In this document: piece by piece, positions 20,495 through 30,493 of the stretch
Layout: each line of letters begins with the position of its first letter
How positions within the stretch are numbered: position 1 is the stretch's first letter
NCBI RefSeq assembly: GCF_003284585.1
Contig: NZ_QKRX01000019.1
Span: forward strand, 1-54,835
Direction: 5' to 3'
Origin: Nitrincola tibetensis
GTDB lineage: Bacteria; Pseudomonadota; Gammaproteobacteria; Pseudomonadales; Balneatricaceae
DNA length: 54,835 nucleotides
The notes under the pieces: model-generated
What the model was told of the DNA's origin: nothing
Seen by the model: the letters and a program-made list of their open reading frames with translations, nothing else
Databases searched by the model: none
Made by a program: the position numbers and the translations under genes

Positions 20495-22822
20495 ATGACT
20501 TGTAGTCTTAAGTCTAGCGCTAAAAGGAGTGCACAACAGATCGGTGTTGGTTTGCTTGTTTTAATATTCGCACTTTTAACCGTCAACTCCGTCTTAGCGC
20601 ACGAGCAATCATCTATCGATGTCGAAGAAGAAATCATCATCCAATTAAAATGGAAACACCAATTCCAATTTGCGGGCTATTACGCTGCGCTCAATCAAGG
20701 CTATTTCGCAGAAGAAGGGCTTAACGTACGTTTGAATGAGCGTGACCCTAGCATCAATATTATTGACCAAGTTATTAAGCAAGAGGCCCATTATGGTGTT
20801 GCCGACTCTGTCGTAATCCTGCAAGCAGCCAATAAGCAGCCCGTCGTACTTGTCGCCGCCATTATGCAGTATTCAGCCAATGCTATTATGACCATGGCGC
20901 ATTCGGAGATTAGGAGTCCGCAAGATCTAATTTCACGTCGTATCTCTTTTTACGATAATGATTCCGATGGGATAGATATCTTAGCCTTGTTAGCCAAGCA
21001 GGGAATTCGGGGTGCAAATCTAATCCGTAAATCTTGGGATGAACGAGTCGATGCGTTGATCAATAATGATGTGGATGCAATCGTCGTCTATGTCACCAAT
21101 GATCCTCATGTATTTAAAGAAAGAGGCTATGACGTAAATCTCATTTATCCTCGGGATTACGGCGTAAGCTTGTATGGCGATATACTTTTTACCCATCAGC
21201 AAGAAGCAGAACAGCATCCCGAACGAGTGGCCGCAATTCGACGCGCCGTGATCCGTGGTTGGCACTATGCGTTGGATCATAAAGAAGAAATGGTCGACTT
21301 TATCTTTGAGCATTACAACACCCTCGGTAAATCTAAAGAGACCTTGATGATCGAGGCGCTGGGCATGGAGGCTTTAATCTCTCGTTATACCACCGAATTA
21401 GGAGAGTTTGATCAAGGCCGTATTGACTATATCGTCGATCTTTTAGATACGCTTAACTTATTGGAAACCAATGATATTGGTGGCAAACATTTAGTTTTTT
21501 CGTCGAATACGAATGGCGTACTTTTAACCGAAAGTGAAAAAGCATTTCTCGCCTCTTTAAATACGATAAGGGTGGGTGTCGAAGCGGTTGGATATCCACC
21601 TTTTGAAATGCTGAATGAAAATGGACAGTATCAAGGGATTGCCGCTGACTATTTAGCACGTTTAGAGGAGCTGCTCGGCATTCGATTTGAGTTTGTTCGA
21701 GAAGATACTTGGTTGAATGTGTTAGAGCATTTAAGTACTAAAGAAATAGATCTAATAGCGGCCGCCGCTCAAACGCCTGATCGTCTTCAGTATGCTTCTT
21801 TTTCCAGTCCTTATGTGCGTTCGCAAATGGTCATCGTGACACGCAATGATGTCCAGTATGTGGCTAATATTCGTCAACTTCAAGGTCAGTCCATTGGCGT
21901 GGTTGCTGATTATGCGCCAGATGAGTTGCTATCTCGATACTTTCCAGAACTCAGCTTAAAGCGTTACCCAAGTACAGTTGATGGATTACGTGCATTATCC
22001 GTTGGGGAAGTGGACGCATTTGTGGATAACTTGAGTGTTGTCAGTTATTTAATCCATCGTGAAGGTTTGGCAAATTTAAAAGTATCGGGCCAAACACCCT
22101 ATGTTTTTGATTTGTCGATAGGGGTTCGTAATGATTGGCCGCTACTGCAAACAGCGATAGATAAAGCCTTAGCTTCTATGTCTTCTGAAGAGCAGAGCGA
22201 CATTTATCACCGTTGGATCAAGTTTGAGGTCGTTGAGCATGTGCCCTGGAAAAACATATTGCCTTTTATGATCGCCGCTGTTTTTGTTGCCATGGTTCTC
22301 GTCTATTTCCTGTTGCAGTTACGCTCAAAGAATCAACTGCTTGCCCAAGTCTCTGTAACCGATAAGTTAACCGGTACTTACAACCGCCATCATTTAGACC
22401 ATATACTGATGGAGCTCTTCAAAGAAGCAAAACAAAAGCGGCAGTCTTTAGCGATTGTATTGTTTGATTTGGATCGTTTTAAATACATTAATGATGAGTA
22501 CGGGCATCAAAAGGGCGATGAGATATTGCAGAGGTTTTCAAAAATCGTCAAAGACAATGTTCGTTCCACCGATGTGTTTGGTCGCTGGGGTGGTGAGGAG
22601 TTTCTGTTGGTCTGTCCGTTGACCAATACAGAGCAGGCCATACAAGTAGCTGAAAAAATACGGCATTTATTGAGTGAGCAAGTGTTGATTGAGAATGAAC
22701 GGGTCACTGTCAGTGCTGGAGTGGCCTCTGCAAACCTAGTGCTGAATGTGGATGCTTTAATTACGTCTGCCGATAAAAAACTCTACCTCGCAAAAGAAAA
22801 AGGGCGCAATCGAGTGGAGTAA
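20495..22822 (+). CDS. Diguanylate cyclase with two fused periplasmic binding domains (NMT1-like and SBP_bac_3)
   Basis: A 775-residue protein, probably making cyclic-di-GMP in response to a periplasmic ligand. A signal or anchor sequence is followed by an NMT1/THI5-like binding domain (about 45-290; IQLKWKHQFQFAGYYAA...GYFAEEGLNV), a second binding domain of the amino-acid type (about 350-575), a membrane helix near 590-608 and a GGDEF domain at the C-terminus. The active site reads GGEEF and an RxxD inhibitory site (RSTD) lies five residues before it, so it looks like a product-inhibited cyclase. It is monocistronic, divergent from the lipoprotein gene across a 239-bp gap in which I see no other gene. 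Confidence 0.9.
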   Translation: MTCSLKSSAKRSAQQIGVGLLVLIFALLTVNSVLAHEQSSIDVEEEIIIQLKWKHQFQFAGYYAALNQGYFAEEGLNVRLNERDPSINIIDQVIKQEAHYGVADSVVILQAANKQPVVLVAAIMQYSANAIMTMAHSEIRSPQDLISRRISFYDNDSDGIDILALLAKQGIRGANLIRKSWDERVDALINNDVDAIVVYVTNDPHVFKERGYDVNLIYPRDYGVSLYGDILFTHQQEAEQHPERVAAIRRAVIRGWHYALDHKEEMVDFIFEHYNTLGKSKETLMIEALGMEALISRYTTELGEFDQGRIDYIVDLLDTLNLLETNDIGGKHLVFSSNTNGVLLTESEKAFLASLNTIRVGVEAVGYPPFEMLNENGQYQGIAADYLARLEELLGIRFEFVREDTWLNVLEHLSTKEIDLIAAAAQTPDRLQYASFSSPYVRSQMVIVTRNDVQYVANIRQLQGQSIGVVADYAPDELLSRYFPELSLKRYPSTVDGLRALSVGEVDAFVDNLSVVSYLIHREGLANLKVSGQTPYVFDLSIGVRNDWPLLQTAIDKALASMSSEEQSDIYHRWIKFEVVEHVPWKNILPFMIAAVFVAMVLVYFLLQLRSKNQLLAQVSVTDKLTGTYNRHHLDHILMELFKEAKQKRQSLAIVLFDLDRFKYINDEYGHQKGDEILQRFSKIVKDNVRSTDVFGRWGGEEFLLVCPLTNTEQAIQVAEKIRHLLSEQVLIENERVTVSAGVASANLVLNVDALITSADKKLYLAKEKGRNRVE

Positions 22823-22840
22823 AGAATTTTAAGGTTTATT

Positions 22841-23251
22841 TCAAAAGAAAAAAACGCATAGATGACAAACCGATACTATGCTCGTTAATTGCCATCGCAA
22901 GGATGCATAACCCGTTGGATAGGCTTCATCAATCCCTTCTGCAACTTCAACAATTCTCAGCAGTATGAAAAGCCCTGTCTGAATGAGCAGTATGTAATCA
23001 GATAGCCAAATAAAGCTTAGAAAACTAAAAACCGGAAAGCTAACAGCCCAAAGTGCGAGTCGGTTTCGAGAGGGTTGTTGATACAATACTGGCCATATGA
23101 CGCCAGACATGAAGCCAAGGATTAAACAACTGTAGATGGAAAACAGTAAAGATGTCTCATCTAGTTGCTGAGAGTTGCCTGTAATAAGTGCATAGGTGAG
23201 ATAGATAAAGGGCAGTAAGCCTGAGTAACCCAGCGTTTTTATCAGTAGCAT
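22841..23251 (-). CDS. DUF3429-type integral membrane protein
   Basis: A 136-residue protein with four to five hydrophobic helices and the pattern LGYSGLLPF near the start and FLSGVIWP-like FMSGVIWPVLY in the middle, which fits the DUF3429 family. The function of the family is not known to me. It converges on the diguanylate cyclase gene with an 18-bp gap. Confidence 0.75.
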   Translation of the reverse strand: MLLIKTLGYSGLLPFIYLTYALITGNSQQLDETSLLFSIYSCLILGFMSGVIWPVLYQQPSRNRLALWAVSFPVFSFLSFIWLSDYILLIQTGLFILLRIVEVAEGIDEAYPTGYASLRWQLTSIVSVCHLCVFFF

Positions 23252-23478
23252 ATCGGCATCCGTAACTCATCAGGTTTTGCGCTTCTACGATGTTTGAAGT
23301 AAGTCAGATTACTTCCTTTGAACCAAGCTTCGAAAGGTACATGCAAGTGACGTTCTGCCCTTCTTACGCCTAGATATTTCGTTGTCCAATGACAGGCTTA
23401 AAAGGTTCTTGCCAATTGATCTTACATTAGCTAGATTGAAACTAGATTAATCGATTTCATTTTGTATGGAAGGCTCAA

Positions 23479-25701
23479 ATGACAGATGATGAGCTGGTTT
23501 CCTTTGACGATGAAATAACATTTCTTGCCGAGGAGGCATGCTCAGGTCAACAGGACGACATCTGGAATGTTTTGATTGTTGACGATGACCAGGATGTACA
23601 CTTAACCACACAAATGGCGCTCGCCGACCTCTCAATCGAAGGTCGTAAACTTGCATTTCACAGTTGTTTCTCCGGTAAAGAAGCGTTTGACTATTTAGTC
23701 ACTAGCCAGGTTGAGGTTGCGGTGATTTTGCTTGACGTCGTGATGGAAAGTCATGATGCAGGCCTTAAGTTAGTATCGAGGATTCGAGAGGATCTAAACC
23801 TAACCTTTCCTAGGATTATTTTAAGGACAGGACAACCCGGCTATGCCCCAGAAGTCGATACCATTCGTCGATTAGACATTAATGATTATAAAACAAAATC
23901 CGAGTTGACACGTGGAGGTCTTTACACAGCCTTATCTGTCGCGATTCGTTCCTATGCTCAGTTGCGTCAAATTGAGATTAATCGTTTAGGTCTTGAAAAA
24001 ATTGTTAAGGCTATTAATGATTTAAGCCGAATTCGTGGTTTGAGTGCTTATGCTGAAGGTGCAGTTCTTCAGATATGCTCCATATTGTCTATACCTGAAG
24101 AAGGACTCGTCTGTGTGCAAAACACAGTGTCGGGCGTTGACGAACCAATCATTATTGCTGCAGCGGGTAATTTTGCGCAACTGATTAATCAGCCATTAGA
24201 TTCTCTTCCCAATCTGTGTATGAAGTCAGCATTACGGCAAGCATTAAGCCAACGAACAAATATAATAGGGCGTTATACCGCCCTTTATTTTGGTTTAGAG
24301 AATGACCGAGAGATGGCGGCATGTATAGAATCGAATCGCGCCTTAACCCCAGTAGACGAGCACTTATTGAATGCATTTTGTGCCAGTGTTTCGGTAGGAA
24401 TCGATAACCTTGGTTTGAATGCGCGAATCGAGACCTTAGCATTTGTTGATCCTCTGTTAGGAATTGCCAATCGCTATCGCTTTGAACGCGCCATTACTGA
24501 ACAACAAGATCTTTTCAAAAATTGTGTTCTGATATTAGTCGATATCGATGATTTTTCATCCGTTAACTCCACGCTCGATCAGCACTTTGGAGATGATGTG
24601 CTTAAAGCCGTCTGTTCAAGGCTCAGTCATTTCATATCCAGCGACGTCATCTTAGGGCGTGTGGCTGGAGATTGTTTTGCGTTAGTTGGTCCTGCTGAGT
24701 CTGTTAAGTACAATGAAATTATTCGGTTATTTCAAGACCCTTTTATTGTTAATAATGAGTCTTTAAGGATTTCAGTCACCTGTGGTGTGGTGTCTTTAGA
24801 GCAAGAGGGTATGGCGACGTCAGGAACCGAGTTATTAAAAGATGCTAACATTGCGTTGAAGCAAGCAAAGCTTTTTAGTCGAGGCAAAGTTCAATACTTT
24901 AAAGCCAGCTTGCGTCAAGCCGCAAAAGATCGTATCGAACTGCTAACGGGCTTGCGCGAAGCTTTTTCATCAGAACGCTTATTTCTTTACTATCAGCCAC
25001 AAATTGATTTACGAACTCGACGTGTGATTGGAGCGGAAGCACTTCTTCGCTGGCGTAACCAACATGGCGAGTTTATTCCGCCAGATCGCTTTATTCCTTT
25101 GGCTGAGCAGTCTGGTACGATTATTCCAATCGGAGCTTGGGTGTTAAGAACAGCCTGTGCTCAACTGAAGCAGTTGATTGATTTAGGCTACTCTGATTTC
25201 AGAATGGCGGTTAACGTTTCATATGCACAGTTTCGCGAACCCGACTTTGTTGATGTTCTGACTAAGGTGATAAACGAAGCGTGTGTGCCCGCTCAGCAAC
25301 TCGAGATTGAGTTAACCGAGTCCATTGCCATAGAGGATCCAATTTCCATCAATCAAACCTTGTCTGCTATCCGAGCGCTAGGGATTAAAGTGGCAATGGA
25401 TGACTTTGGAACGGGCTATTCGTCATTAAGTGTATTGAATAAATTGCGAATAGATCGCTTAAAAATTGATCGTGCTTTTGTGGCGGATGTGTCTCCTGTT
25501 GCCACAGATGGCAATCTTGCGCGTGTCATTATTCATCTTGCTAAAGACTTTCAATTGAGCGTTATTGCAGAAGGTATTGAAACAGAGTCTCAGTTAAATG
25601 AGTTAATTAAGATGGGCTGTGATGAGGGGCAAGGGTACTTTATTGCCAAGCCTATGGATGCAAAAACGTTTGTCGATTGGTTGATGGCGGACGCAAAGTA
25701 A
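23479..25701 (+). CDS. Response regulator REC-DUF3369-GGDEF-EAL
   Basis: A 740-residue cytoplasmic regulator. A receiver domain (about 28-155) has the acidic pair VDDD and the phospho-acceptor Asp in LLDVVME; then comes a GAF-like DUF3369 domain (about 180-310), a GGDEF domain (about 320-465) and an EAL domain (about 480-735). The cyclase motif is degraded (AGDCF), while the phosphodiesterase motifs are complete (AEALLRW, NVSYAQF, ELTES, DDFGTGYSS, RLKIDRAFV, AEGIE). It probably hydrolyses cyclic-di-GMP when phosphorylated, with the GGDEF part as a GTP sensor. It is the first gene of an operon with an ABC-type binding protein and a histidine kinase, its likely phosphodonor. Confidence 0.92.
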   Translation: MTDDELVSFDDEITFLAEEACSGQQDDIWNVLIVDDDQDVHLTTQMALADLSIEGRKLAFHSCFSGKEAFDYLVTSQVEVAVILLDVVMESHDAGLKLVSRIREDLNLTFPRIILRTGQPGYAPEVDTIRRLDINDYKTKSELTRGGLYTALSVAIRSYAQLRQIEINRLGLEKIVKAINDLSRIRGLSAYAEGAVLQICSILSIPEEGLVCVQNTVSGVDEPIIIAAAGNFAQLINQPLDSLPNLCMKSALRQALSQRTNIIGRYTALYFGLENDREMAACIESNRALTPVDEHLLNAFCASVSVGIDNLGLNARIETLAFVDPLLGIANRYRFERAITEQQDLFKNCVLILVDIDDFSSVNSTLDQHFGDDVLKAVCSRLSHFISSDVILGRVAGDCFALVGPAESVKYNEIIRLFQDPFIVNNESLRISVTCGVVSLEQEGMATSGTELLKDANIALKQAKLFSRGKVQYFKASLRQAAKDRIELLTGLREAFSSERLFLYYQPQIDLRTRRVIGAEALLRWRNQHGEFIPPDRFIPLAEQSGTIIPIGAWVLRTACAQLKQLIDLGYSDFRMAVNVSYAQFREPDFVDVLTKVINEACVPAQQLEIELTESIAIEDPISINQTLSAIRALGIKVAMDDFGTGYSSLSVLNKLRIDRLKIDRAFVADVSPVATDGNLARVIIHLAKDFQLSVIAEGIETESQLNELIKMGCDEGQGYFIAKPMDAKTFVDWLMADAK

Positions 25702-25729
25702 TTTAAAGGGTACCTAGAGGCTGCATACG

Positions 25730-26707
25730 ATGAATGCGATCGCGAGGTTTTGTTTTGCGGGAATCGTTTTTTTTGTTGGCATTGTCATTATTGCCATCCT
25801 TAAGCCTGAAAATACAAAAGTAATTAAAATTGGTGTTGTTAATTACTTACCTATGCTAGAACCCACATTTGCAGGCTTTAAACAAGGCATGTCTGATCTT
25901 GGTTATCAAGATGATCAAATAGAGTGGGTGTATTCTGGTGCAATTGAGCCTCATCAACAAGCAGTTGAAGCTGAAGTGAAACGATTTGTTGATCATGAAC
26001 GAATTGACCTGTTATTGACAATCGGTACATTGCCAACTCTTTTTGCTAAAAATTTGACTAAAGATCAGCCCCGACCAACACCTGTAATTTTTGCTCCTTT
26101 AATTAACCCAATAGGTGTTGATATTGTTAGTAGGTTGGATATTCCAGGAGGCAATGTAACGGGAGTGCATAATGGTAACAATGCAGAAAAAGCCGTTGAG
26201 TGGTTGTTAACGCTAGCTCCAAATACACATTATTTTTATACCTTTTATCATCCTGATGATAATGTTTCGGTATCGATTATTGAGGACATAGCATTTACAC
26301 AACAATTTTTTTATCCCGTCGTGTTTCGCTCTCTTGCCGTAAAAAGTGAGCGCGAAGCGCTTGGTCACTTGCATAGTTTGCCTCGAAATAGTGCCTTATT
26401 AATCACTCCAACACCCAGTTTAGGATCGATGTCTTTATTGCAGGAAGCGGCTTTAGCTCAGGGAATTTTTGTTGCTGGTTATAATGTGTCGGCTAATTAT
26501 AACTTGATGAGTTATTCTGTCGATTGGTATAAACAGGGATATCAAGCAAGTCTACTGGCAGATAGGGTGTTGCAGGGAGTCGATCCAAGCGTGATTTCTG
26601 TAGAGTCGGCTGAAAGTTATCTTACATTTAATCTTGCTAATGCGCATGCATATGGTTTTAAAGTAGATCCAAGATTTTTAAAACTATCAGACATCATTTT
26701 AAGATAA
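25730..26707 (+). CDS. Orphan ABC-type substrate-binding protein (ABC_sub_bind family)
   Basis: A 325-residue protein with an N-terminal hydrophobic segment (signal peptide or membrane anchor) and the fold signature of the ABC_sub_bind/TrpX-type family: IGVVNYLPMLEPTFAGFKQGMSDLGY, then LLLTIGTLPTLFAKN and PVIFAPLINPIGVD. No permease or ATPase gene accompanies it. It lies 28 bp after the response-regulator gene and 9 bp before a histidine kinase gene, so it probably senses a ligand for the kinase rather than feeding a transporter. The ligand is unknown. Confidence 0.85.
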   Translation: MNAIARFCFAGIVFFVGIVIIAILKPENTKVIKIGVVNYLPMLEPTFAGFKQGMSDLGYQDDQIEWVYSGAIEPHQQAVEAEVKRFVDHERIDLLLTIGTLPTLFAKNLTKDQPRPTPVIFAPLINPIGVDIVSRLDIPGGNVTGVHNGNNAEKAVEWLLTLAPNTHYFYTFYHPDDNVSVSIIEDIAFTQQFFYPVVFRSLAVKSEREALGHLHSLPRNSALLITPTPSLGSMSLLQEAALAQGIFVAGYNVSANYNLMSYSVDWYKQGYQASLLADRVLQGVDPSVISVESAESYLTFNLANAHAYGFKVDPRFLKLSDIILR

Positions 26708-26716
26708 GGAGTGACC

Positions 26717-28678
26717 ATGGTTGCTCGATTGCGCAAACGACTCAAGCAAGAAATGGCATTGTCGTTTTTATTGGTCACGCTGATCGCGCTAATGATTGTA
26801 GGTAGTGTTTCCGCTTATCATATTTATAATTCGCAACGTCAGTTGGTATTGGTTACCCAGCAGCAGGTTGCTCAGCGAGTGAGTCAAGAAGTCCGTGGTT
26901 TGTTAATGCGCAGTATCCGGCATCTTGAACTCTTAGTCGTTACCAGTAATTTTGACCGCCAGTCGTTATCGATCCAATCTAATATTTTATTTGAGTTTTT
27001 TCATTGGAAGAAAGCACATGACTTTATCGCCTTGTATTCATCTGATAAAGCGTACTTATTTCATACTCATCGCGTGTATGCTCAAAACCAAGGGCTTAAA
27101 GATTCAGAATTAATTGACTTAGCATTAAACGATGTTATTCGAACTCAACAAAGCTACTTCGGCGAGATTATTTATAACAGCACAACGGGTGAACCCAGTA
27201 TTCTGATAGCCTTGCCAGTAAAAGATGTCGTGACTGGGCAGTTGGCTAACATTATTGTTGTTTCTCTGCGCTTTAAGGCCATATGGGAGATAATGGCTAG
27301 AGAAGCTAGAGAGTCTCAGTTTTCAGTGTTTCTAGTATCCGATGATCATCGAGTGGTTGCTCATAATGATCCCTCAGTGGTTTTAGCTCAGCAGCGCTTT
27401 CATCTTGAAGAAGATGAATATGTTAGTCGAGGTGTTAGTGGATATCGTGCCATCATTGGTCAAGCAAGTTTGTCCTTAGGAAATAGACACTACTTAGTCT
27501 ATTCAGAGCAGAGCTTTCGTCATGCTTTCTCGGAGGCTAGGGAAAAAGCAGGGTGGATGTTAGGCGGAGTGTTATTGGCATTTTTAGTGGCCGTGACTCT
27601 AGGTATTCGATTTAGTCGAAGAATCACTCAGCCACTTGATCAACTAATGTCGGGTGTGAGATCTGTAACGAGTGGTGATTTAGATCGACAAATTGAAGTA
27701 TCGGGTCGTAATGAGTTGTCTATATTGGCTCAGTATTTTAACGAAATGACACGACAGTTACGTGATTTAATATTTGAATTACGTTCTAAGACAAAGGATT
27801 TAGAGGCCGAAGTGTCTTTCCGTGTTCAGGCTGAAGATTCACTGCGCACTCTTAATTCAGAGTTAGAGCAACGTGTTCTAGAACGGACACAAATCCTGCA
27901 AGAAACCTTGGATCATTTACAATCTACGCAGGAGTCGCTAGTTCAATCAGAAAAGCTTGCAGGCTTAGGCGCTATGGTGGCGGGTATTGCCCATGAACTC
28001 AATACTCCAATTGGTAATGCCTTAATGATGTCCAGTACATTGAAGGAGAAAACTCAGGAGTTTGAGCAATCCCTTCAGCAAGGATTACGGAAGTCGGAAC
28101 TGCAAAGCTATACGGATCTTGTCAAAAAAGGCAGTGAAATTTTATGCTTAAACTTGAATCAAAGTGCTCGACTTATTTCCAGCTTTAAACAAGTTGCCGT
28201 GGATCAAACCAGCTATCAGCGACGTTCATTTTTATTGAGTGAAGTCGTCGAAGAGATTGTTTTGACGATGGCGCCAACTTTGCGTCATTCAAGAGTAAAA
28301 GTTTCTGCATCCATACCCGACTCTATTCGCTTGGATAGCTACCCAGGCCCGTTAGGGCAGATTTTACTAAACCTTATCAACAATGCCATCTTACACGCTT
28401 TTTCAGAGGGAGAGTCTGGAGCAATACAGATTCAAGCCAAGCAAGAGGGCGATCGTTTATTGCTGATGCTAGAAGATAATGGCAAGGGGATTCAACCAGA
28501 CAACTTGGGACGTATTTTTGATCCTTTTTTTACAACACGTTTAGGCCAAGGAGGATCGGGTCTTGGACTGAGTATTGTGTTTAATTTGGTGAAAGGGATA
28601 TTGGGGGGACGTATTGAGGTCAGCAGCGAACTGGGCAAAGGCACCCAGTTTCGCTTAGACATTCCATTAATAAGGTAA
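26717..28678 (+). CDS. Cache-HAMP sensor histidine kinase
   Basis: A 653-residue inner-membrane kinase. Membrane helices near 17-37 and 275-297 flank a periplasmic Cache-like sensor (about 40-270). A HAMP domain (RRITQPLDQLMSGVRSVTSGDL), a coiled coil, a HisKA-like phospho-acceptor region (GAMVAGIAHELNTPIGNA) and a HATPase domain (NGKGI, FDPFFTTRLGQGGSGLGLSI) follow. I prefer the ATG at 26717, six bases after AAGGAG, over a GTG at 26711. It is the third gene of the operon and the probable partner of both the binding protein and the REC-DUF3369-GGDEF-EAL regulator. Confidence 0.92.
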   Translation: MVARLRKRLKQEMALSFLLVTLIALMIVGSVSAYHIYNSQRQLVLVTQQQVAQRVSQEVRGLLMRSIRHLELLVVTSNFDRQSLSIQSNILFEFFHWKKAHDFIALYSSDKAYLFHTHRVYAQNQGLKDSELIDLALNDVIRTQQSYFGEIIYNSTTGEPSILIALPVKDVVTGQLANIIVVSLRFKAIWEIMAREARESQFSVFLVSDDHRVVAHNDPSVVLAQQRFHLEEDEYVSRGVSGYRAIIGQASLSLGNRHYLVYSEQSFRHAFSEAREKAGWMLGGVLLAFLVAVTLGIRFSRRITQPLDQLMSGVRSVTSGDLDRQIEVSGRNELSILAQYFNEMTRQLRDLIFELRSKTKDLEAEVSFRVQAEDSLRTLNSELEQRVLERTQILQETLDHLQSTQESLVQSEKLAGLGAMVAGIAHELNTPIGNALMMSSTLKEKTQEFEQSLQQGLRKSELQSYTDLVKKGSEILCLNLNQSARLISSFKQVAVDQTSYQRRSFLLSEVVEEIVLTMAPTLRHSRVKVSASIPDSIRLDSYPGPLGQILLNLINNAILHAFSEGESGAIQIQAKQEGDRLLLMLEDNGKGIQPDNLGRIFDPFFTTRLGQGGSGLGLSIVFNLVKGILGGRIEVSSELGKGTQFRLDIPLIR

Positions 28679-28684
28679 GGCTGA

Positions 28685-29422
28685 TTATATATTGATCTTG
28701 ACCGTGTCAATCCGGTGTGGGTTGTCGGTAAAAAGACCGTCTACTCCCATGTCGTACAGAGGTTTTGCTAAATCTCCCTGATTCACGGTATACACATAGA
28801 GATCTAAACCCTGCGCTTTGATCGATTGTGCTTGTTCTTTGGTGAGTGGGGCATGATACAAATGCACGCTAACAGCATTGATTTCATTTACTATTTGGAG
28901 CCAGTCCTCTGGTAAGCCTTCCCAGAGTTGTCCAAGTTGCCATTCAGGTTGCTCATTACGAACTGCCTTTAAAATTTCTGTATCAAAGCTTGAAATGATC
29001 AGTCGATCAAAGTCGTGCCAATGGGCCAGTAACTCAGGGATAACCGCACGTACAACCTCGTTAGCACTATAGTTCGGGTAGGATTTTATTTCTAAATTCA
29101 AGCCAAGCCCTAATTCGCTCAAATGCATTAACATCTGTGCCAGCGTGGGCATACGTTCTTGCATATAGTCGCTAGAAAAATGACTGCCAATGTCTATGTT
29201 GCTAAGGTCTTGCTGAGTAAGATCGGCAAGGAACCCCGTTTGGCGAGTGAGGCGATCCAGAGTGTTATCGTGAAAAATCACAGCTGTGCCATCGCCCAGC
29301 AGGGTAACATCTATTTCGACCCAAGCCATACCCAAGGCGTGGGTTAGGGTCATGGCAGCTAGGGTATTTTCAGGCGCGAGTGCAGCACAGCCGCGATGCG
29401 CGATTAATGGGCAAGCAATCAT
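28685..29422 (-). CDS. ugpQ: Glycerophosphodiester phosphodiesterase
   Basis: Cytoplasmic enzyme that cleaves glycerophosphodiesters to glycerol-3-phosphate and an alcohol. It has 245 residues with the family signatures AHRG, PENTLAA, EIDVTLLGDG, FHDNTLDRLT and LEIKS. It closes the ugp operon 12 bp after ugpC and converges on the histidine kinase gene with a 6-bp gap. Location and size match UgpQ (about 247 residues) rather than periplasmic GlpQ, as there is no signal peptide. Confidence 0.92.
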   Translation of the reverse strand: MIACPLIAHRGCAALAPENTLAAMTLTHALGMAWVEIDVTLLGDGTAVIFHDNTLDRLTRQTGFLADLTQQDLSNIDIGSHFSSDYMQERMPTLAQMLMHLSELGLGLNLEIKSYPNYSANEVVRAVIPELLAHWHDFDRLIISSFDTEILKAVRNEQPEWQLGQLWEGLPEDWLQIVNEINAVSVHLYHAPLTKEQAQSIKAQGLDLYVYTVNQGDLAKPLYDMGVDGLFTDNPHRIDTVKINI

Positions 29423-29434
29423 CTGTATCCCCTG

Positions 29435-30490
29435 TTATTGAATATCTGTGCGCCGTTGGCTGGATTGGTTGAATGGATGGACCTTATTGAGCGGAATATA
29501 CACGCTTAGAGTGGTATTTTCACGCACCTGAGGATCGATGTCGACACGTAGTGTCAAATCCTGACCCAAGGGTGTTTTGACGTATAAATGACTTTCTGCC
29601 CCAGCAGGCTCAAACAAGCAGACTTGACAGTCCAAACGCAGAGCATCTTCCTTAGGCTTAGACAGTAGCAGTTGATCTGGACGTATTCCCAGAATATCGG
29701 TTGTTGCAGGTAAGTGACTCAAGAGCTGTTGGTTATCGCTCTGTTGAAATTCAGTAAAAGGGATAAGGTTCATGCTGGGTGAACCAATAAACTGCGCGAC
29801 AAACAGGGTTTCCGGACGGTTATACACATCCATAGGACTGCCGACCTGCTCAATGCGGCCTTGATTTAGTACCACTAAACGGTCGGCTAAGGTCATGGCT
29901 TCGAGCTGATCATGGGTCACATAAAGTGAGGTTGTTTTCAGACGTTTCTGCAGTTGTTTAATTTCTAAACGCATCTGCACTCGAAGCTTAGCGTCCAAGT
30001 TTGATAGAGGTTCATCCAATAAAAACACCTTCGGTTCACGAACCAAGGCTCGCCCCATGGCAACACGTTGCCTTTGTCCGCCCGATAAGGCTTTGGGCTT
30101 ACGCTCCAAGAAGGGCGTAATTTCTAGCATTTTAGCAATCGCATCTACTCGTGTTTTAATTTCATCTTTAGAAAATCCACGGTTCTTAAGGCCATAGCCT
30201 AGATTGTTGTAGACAGTCATGTGTGGATACAGCGCATAATTTTGGAACACCATCGCAATATCACGTTCTGAAGGCTCGAGATCATTGACGCGTCGTTCGC
30301 CAATAAATAAATCACCCTCTGAGATGCTTTCTAGGCCTGCAATCATTCGTAATAAAGTGGATTTTCCACAGCCTGAGGGGCCAACGAGTACAATAAATTC
30401 ACCGTCTTTGATTGTTAAATCAATCTCTGATACGGCTCTCACATCGCCTGTGTATATTTTTCCTAAGCGGTTTATTTGAATAGATGCCAT
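29435..30490 (-). CDS. ugpC: Glycerol-3-phosphate ABC transporter ATP-binding protein
   Basis: ATPase of the glycerol-3-phosphate/glycerophosphodiester importer. It has 351 residues with Walker [10 protein letters not shown], signature [17 protein letters not shown], Walker [13 protein letters not shown] and the switch VTHDQLEAM, followed by a C-terminal TOBE-type regulatory domain from about residue 240. It belongs to the MalK/UgpC family; the assignment to ugp rests on the neighbouring genes. Gaps to ugpE and ugpQ are 3 and 12 bp. Confidence 0.92.
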   Translation of the reverse strand: MASIQINRLGKIYTGDVRAVSEIDLTIKDGEFIVLVGPSGCGKSTLLRMIAGLESISEGDLFIGERRVNDLEPSERDIAMVFQNYALYPHMTVYNNLGYGLKNRGFSKDEIKTRVDAIAKMLEITPFLERKPKALSGGQRQRVAMGRALVREPKVFLLDEPLSNLDAKLRVQMRLEIKQLQKRLKTTSLYVTHDQLEAMTLADRLVVLNQGRIEQVGSPMDVYNRPETLFVAQFIGSPSMNLIPFTEFQQSDNQQLLSHLPATTDILGIRPDQLLLSKPKEDALRLDCQVCLFEPAGAESHLYVKTPLGQDLTLRVDIDPQVRENTTLSVYIPLNKVHPFNQSSQRRTDIQ

Positions 30491-30493
30491 GGT

